From Amycolatopsis lurida (GTDB lineage Bacteria > Actinomycetota > Actinomycetes > Mycobacteriales > Pseudonocardiaceae), in NCBI RefSeq assembly GCF_900105055.1, contig NZ_FNTA01000004.1:4991501-5055500 (forward strand): a stretch of DNA of 64,000 nucleotides, read 5' to 3'. The notes beneath the pieces were generated by a model. The model saw only the letters and a list, made by a program, of their open reading frames with translations. It was not told the DNA's origin and made no database searches. The translations under genes and the position numbers were made by a program. Of the stretch, positions 59,497-64,000 are shown piece by piece. Position 1 is the first letter of the stretch, and each line of letters begins with the position of its first letter.

Positions 59497-60081
59497 ATGA
59501 CCTCGCGCCGCCAGCCCACCGCGCGTCAGAGAGCACTGCTCTCGGAACTTGAAGCGGTCTTCCTCGCCGAAGGGTTCTCCCAGTTCACGCTGGACGACCT
59601 GGCCGCCAGGCTCCACTGCTCGAAGTCGACCCTCTACGCGCTGGCGCCCAGTAAGGAGCAGCTCGCGGTCAAGGTCGTCACCCACTTTTTCAAGGGCGCC
59701 GCCGAGTTGCTGGAGGAGCGGATCGACGGGATCGACGACGCCCGCAAGATCCTCGGGGAGTACCTCGCCGGGATCTCCGAGTACCTGAATCGCGCTTCGG
59801 CCGCTTTCATGACCGACATCGCCGAATTCGCGCCGGCGCGGGACGCGTATCAGCTCAACAGCCGGGTCGCGGCCGGCCGGATCCGGTCGTTCATCGATCG
59901 CGGCGTCACCGACGGTGTTTTCCGTGAGGTGCACGCGCGGCTGATCGCGGAAATGGCGGGACTGATCATCGAGGGAATCCAGACCGGTGTCATCGGTCAG
60001 CGCGCAGGGGTGACCGACGCCGAAGCGTTCACCGCTTTGTCGGAAGTCCTTCTCGGTGGCCTTGAGCCCAAAATGTCCTGA
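59497..60081 (+). CDS. TetR-family regulator beside acyl-CoA dehydrogenase
   Basis: A 194-residue TetR regulator: helix-turn-helix FTLDDLAARLHCSKSTLYAL (residues ~28-48), then KEQLAVKVVTHFFKGAAELL. The C-terminal domain matches a branch seen beside fatty-acid genes, but the ligand is unknown. The ATG lies 103 bp from the divergent gene start, with the TGTAC-type operator between. Confidence 0.87.
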   Translation: MTSRRQPTARQRALLSELEAVFLAEGFSQFTLDDLAARLHCSKSTLYALAPSKEQLAVKVVTHFFKGAAELLEERIDGIDDARKILGEYLAGISEYLNRASAAFMTDIAEFAPARDAYQLNSRVAAGRIRSFIDRGVTDGVFREVHARLIAEMAGLIIEGIQTGVIGQRAGVTDAEAFTALSEVLLGGLEPKMS

Positions 60082-60129
60082 AATGACAATTCTGGTGGTC
60101 TCACCACCGTCTCGGCTAGCATCGCGCCC

Positions 60130-61071
60130 GTGATCGTCGTAGGTGGAGAGGCGCTGGTCGACCTCGTTCCCGGTGCCCCGTTGGATTCCACTGTGGACGG
60201 TGGGTTGCGCGCGCTGCTGCCCCGGATGGGTGGTGGTCCCTACAACGTCGCGCTCGCCGCCGGGCGGCTCGGCGTCCCGGCGGGCTTCCTCTCCCGCGTC
60301 TCGAACGACCGCTTCGGGGTCGCGCTGGTGGACCGGCTGCACGCCTCCGGTGTCGACACCGCCTTGCTGCAGCGGGGAAACGAGCCGACGACACTCGCGG
60401 TGGTCGCGCTCGACGAGAAGGGCTCCGCGCGGTACACCTTCTACACCGAGGGCACCGCGGACCGGCTGGTCGCCGACCCCGGCCCGCTGCCGGAGGATGT
60501 GACGGCGCTCTCGCTCGGCACCCTCGGCATGGTCCTGGAGCCGGGCGCGAGCACGTACGAAACCGTGTTGCGCCGCGAATCCGCCCGAGGCGTCCTGACC
60601 GTGCTCGATCCGAACATCCGTGCGGCGCTGATCACCGATCCGGCGGCCTATCGGGCGAGGTTCGAGTCCTGGCTGCCGCATGTCCGCCTGCTCAAGATCT
60701 CCGACGACGACACGGAATGGCTCACCGAGGGCGCCGACCCGGTCGACGCGGCAAAGGTCTGGACCTCTTGCGGAGTCGATGCCGTCGTGCTCACCAGGGG
60801 CGCGCAGGGGTTGTCCGTCATCACACGAGCGGGCGAAATCGCGCAGGTCCCGTCACGCCGGGTCGACGTCGTCGACACCATCGGCGCCGGCGACACCGTG
60901 CAGGGCGCCCTGCTGGCGTGGCTGTACTCGAACGGGGTGCGTGACTTGTCCACTCTCAACGCCGTCGGCTGGCGTGCGGCGCTCGAATTCGCGGCGAAAG
61001 CGGCGTCGATCACCGTCTCGCGGAGCGGGGCCGAACCGCCGACGGCGGGCGATATGGCATCCGCCGTGTGA
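60130..61071 (+). CDS. PfkB-family sugar kinase
   Basis: A 313-residue kinase of the fructokinase/ribokinase type. PfkB signature 1 is GGGPYNVALAAGRLGVPAGF (near residues 37-56), and signature 2 is VDTIGAGDTVQGALLAWL with the catalytic Asp (near residue 256). The start is GTG 60130. The sugar cannot be assigned; VIVVGGEALVDLVPG at the N-terminus is usual for fructokinase-like members. Confidence 0.88.
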   Translation: MIVVGGEALVDLVPGAPLDSTVDGGLRALLPRMGGGPYNVALAAGRLGVPAGFLSRVSNDRFGVALVDRLHASGVDTALLQRGNEPTTLAVVALDEKGSARYTFYTEGTADRLVADPGPLPEDVTALSLGTLGMVLEPGASTYETVLRRESARGVLTVLDPNIRAALITDPAAYRARFESWLPHVRLLKISDDDTEWLTEGADPVDAAKVWTSCGVDAVVLTRGAQGLSVITRAGEIAQVPSRRVDVVDTIGAGDTVQGALLAWLYSNGVRDLSTLNAVGWRAALEFAAKAASITVSRSGAEPPTAGDMASAV

Positions 61072-61263
61072 ACCTGGTCCCAAAGGGGCTGTTGTGAGCA
61101 ACTCACCCGCTGCGCGTTGACCCCATTCTCGACTAGCGTAGAGGGGAATTCATACCCCAGCGGGGCGGTGTGCAGCGAGGCCGTGGGTCACGCGCGTGAA
61201 AGAGGGCGTACCTGTGGAACCTACAGGCGCCGCCGGCCCGTGCTGAACGTGAGAGGGACTTAC

Positions 61264-62580
<1,317 letters not shown>

Positions 62581-62593
62581 CCTCCCCTCTCAA

Positions 62594-62650
62594 ATGCGAT
62601 GAAGGACGCTTTCATAGCAGAATTCGCTATGAAAGCGTCCTTCATCGCAT
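62594..62650. repeat. 13-17-13 hairpin element after gltA
   Basis: Core GAAGGACGCTTTC (62601-62613), 17-nt spacer, core GAAAGCGTCCTTC (62631-62643). The middle triplets ACG and CGT are complementary. Pairing extends to 25-bp perfect arms (62594-62618 and 62626-62650) with a 7-nt loop, starting 14 bp after the gltA stop. Confidence 0.88.
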
Positions 62651-62691
62651 CCGGGCATGCAGGGGGAGGCGAGGGCGTTTAGGGTTTCCCG

Positions 62692-64000
62692 GTGACCAGA
62701 GAAGCCCCTGTAGTGCTGTGGTTCCGCCGCGACCTCCGGCTCGGAGACCACGCCGCCCTGCTGGAGGCTTCGAAGCACAGTAAGCACGTCCTCGCGCTAT
62801 ACGTCCTCGACGACGCGCTCCTCAAGCCCTCCGGCGCCCCGCGCGTCGCGTTCCTGCACGGCTGCCTGAAGGCGCTGGACGATCAGCTCGGCGGACGGCT
62901 GATGCTCGTCAAGGGCGACCCGGCCGAGCAGGTCGTCAAGGCCGCGCGCGACATCGGCGCCGCGGCGGTGCACGTCAGCGCGGACACCGGCCCGTACGGC
63001 CGCCGCCGCGACGACGAGGTCAAGAAGGCGTTGGCGGAGCACGACATCGCGTGGGTGGAGACGGGTTCTCCGTACGCGATCACCCCAGGCCGCATCAGCA
63101 AACCCGACGGCGACCCCTATCGCGTCTTCACCCCGTTCTACCGCGCGTGGGTGCGCCACGGCTGGCCGCGGCCGGCGGACACCGGTAAGTCCATTGTGGA
63201 CTGGGTGGAGCCGCCACGTTCGGTCAAGCTCCCGAAATCCCCGTCGCTCAAGGGAATGGAGCTGCCGGAGCCCGGTGAGCGGGCGGCGCTCGAACGCTGG
63301 CACGAGTTCCTGGACGACGGGCTCGAAACCTACGACGAAGATCGTGACCGGCCGGATCGTCCCGGCACGACAAGGCTTTCGCCGTATCTGCGCTGGGGTT
63401 GCGTCCACCCCCGCACCCTGCTGGCCGACCTCGCCGGGAACGAGGGATCCGGCGCCAAGGCGCTGCGCGGCGAGTTCGCCTGGCGCGAGTTCCACGCCGA
63501 CGTCCTTTGGCACCGTCCCGAAACCGCGCGGAAGAACTACGATTCCCGCTTCGACGCCATGGAACACGAGAGCGACGAAGAGGCTTTCCGGCGGTGGTGC
63601 GAGGGACGCACCGGGTTCCCCATCGTCGACGCGGGGATGCGGCAGCTGCTCGCCGAGGGCTGGATGCACAACCGCGTCCGGATGATCGTCGCGAGTTTCC
63701 TGGTCAAGGACCTGCATCTGCCGTGGTGGCTCGGCGCGCGGCATTTCATGAAGCATCTGGTCGACGGCGACCTCGCGTCGAATCAGCTGAACTGGCAGTG
63801 GGTGGCGGGCAGCGGCACCGACGCCGCGCCGTACTTCCGGATCTTCAACCCGACCACGCAGGGGGAGAAGTTCGACCCCGCCGGCGACTATGTCCGCCGT
63901 TACGTCCCCGAACTCCGCTCGGTGCAAGGCAAAGCCGTGCACAAACCGAAGGACGTCAAGGGTTACCCCGCCCCCATGGTCGACCACGCCCACGAACGTC
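62692..64000 (+). CDS. phr: Deoxyribodipyrimidine photolyase, 3' end outside window
   Basis: A light-driven DNA repair enzyme that splits cyclobutane pyrimidine dimers. The 436 visible residues contain the antenna-binding domain (VVLWFRRDLRLGDHAALLEA, ~1-130) and most of the FAD domain: TRLSPYLRWGCVHPRTLLAD, FAWREFHADVLWHRPETARK, GRTGFPIVDAGMRQLLAEGW, MHNRVRMIVASFLVKDL, and NQLNWQWVAGSGTDAAPYFR with Trp and Asp residues of the electron path. The start is GTG 62692. The frame is open to the window end, about 20-30 residues short of the usual length. Confidence 0.94.
   Translation, partial: MTREAPVVLWFRRDLRLGDHAALLEASKHSKHVLALYVLDDALLKPSGAPRVAFLHGCLKALDDQLGGRLMLVKGDPAEQVVKAARDIGAAAVHVSADTGPYGRRRDDEVKKALAEHDIAWVETGSPYAITPGRISKPDGDPYRVFTPFYRAWVRHGWPRPADTGKSIVDWVEPPRSVKLPKSPSLKGMELPEPGERAALERWHEFLDDGLETYDEDRDRPDRPGTTRLSPYLRWGCVHPRTLLADLAGNEGSGAKALRGEFAWREFHADVLWHRPETARKNYDSRFDAMEHESDEEAFRRWCEGRTGFPIVDAGMRQLLAEGWMHNRVRMIVASFLVKDLHLPWWLGARHFMKHLVDGDLASNQLNWQWVAGSGTDAAPYFRIFNPTTQGEKFDPAGDYVRRYVPELRSVQGKAVHKPKDVKGYPAPMVDHAHER

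Noticed and set aside
52713..61071. Secondary-metabolite gene cluster
   Set aside because: Ligase, acyl-CoA dehydrogenase and kinase genes are present, but no carrier protein, synthase or tailoring set lies with them.

Overview
The window is high-GC actinobacterial chromosome with many GTG starts and stop/start overlaps of the ATGA and GTGA type. It most resembles Pseudonocardiaceae, and Amycolatopsis in particular; that genus call is an inference from gene content and style. A backbone of core genes is kept in the relative order known from Mycobacterium tuberculosis: a SpoU/TrmH methyltransferase and a DUF2537 protein (compare Rv0881-Rv0882), sepH (Rv0883c), serC (Rv0884c), citA (Rv0889c) and gltA (Rv0896). 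Accessory modules fill the gaps. No rRNA, tRNA, CRISPR array, prophage or intact insertion sequence was seen.

Layout. 1-1295: methyltransferase end and DUF2537 protein. 1292-5693: six-gene minus-strand operon of type VII secretion style (YbaB-like protein, WXG-like proteins, two paralogous two-helix membrane proteins). 5727-8978: MmcQ/YjbR-like protein, sepH, and a two-component system. 8979-9392: repeat-packed gap. 9393-14976: secreted alpha-L-fucosidase, then a lipoprotein/adaptor/MacB-type ABC efflux operon. 15070-17396: GT87 mannosyltransferase-like protein and serC. 17512-23112: a small gene pair, then a five-gene operon (ABC exporter, NarL-type two-component system, beta-lactamase-fold hydrolase). 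23205-24249: a DUF559 nuclease-like gene bracketed by a perfect 25-bp inverted repeat. 24238-28793: TetR/MFS pair and an EphD-like fusion with its own TetR. 28846-34686: citA, then ureABCFGD. 34766-36578: secreted lipase and TetR. 36630-43405: seven-gene operon joining a NitT/TauT-type importer to a complete conservon. 43782-48848: secreted protein, pdxH, MFS, lipoprotein, amino-acid permease. 48940-51157: two tandem metallo-hydrolases with TetR. 51279-52716: HTH/nucleotidyltransferase pair of toxin-antitoxin type, second gene broken. 52713-64000: acyl-CoA ligase, epimerase, GNAT, amidohydrolase, Uma2 nuclease, acyl-CoA dehydrogenase with TetR, PfkB kinase, gltA and a photolyase cut by the window end.

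The most unusual content is in the non-coding DNA. Seven loci (two of them in one gap), plus a triple version after ureD, carry a hairpin of one fixed geometry: a 13-nt core GAARG-NNN-CYTTC, a 17-nt palindromic spacer, and an inverted 13-nt core. The middle triplets change from copy to copy yet stay complementary within nearly every pair. A second family, a 22-nt unit beginning CGCAATT, occurs as two inverted pairs, one nearly empty and one enclosing a gene. A third pattern, TCC-NNT-GTG-GAC and related near-palindromes, recurs inside many genes and uses T-ending codons that are otherwise rare here.

Functionally the window combines central metabolism (two citrate synthases, serine and PLP synthesis), urea use, envelope or drug sensing modules, and several transporters each paired with a local regulator.
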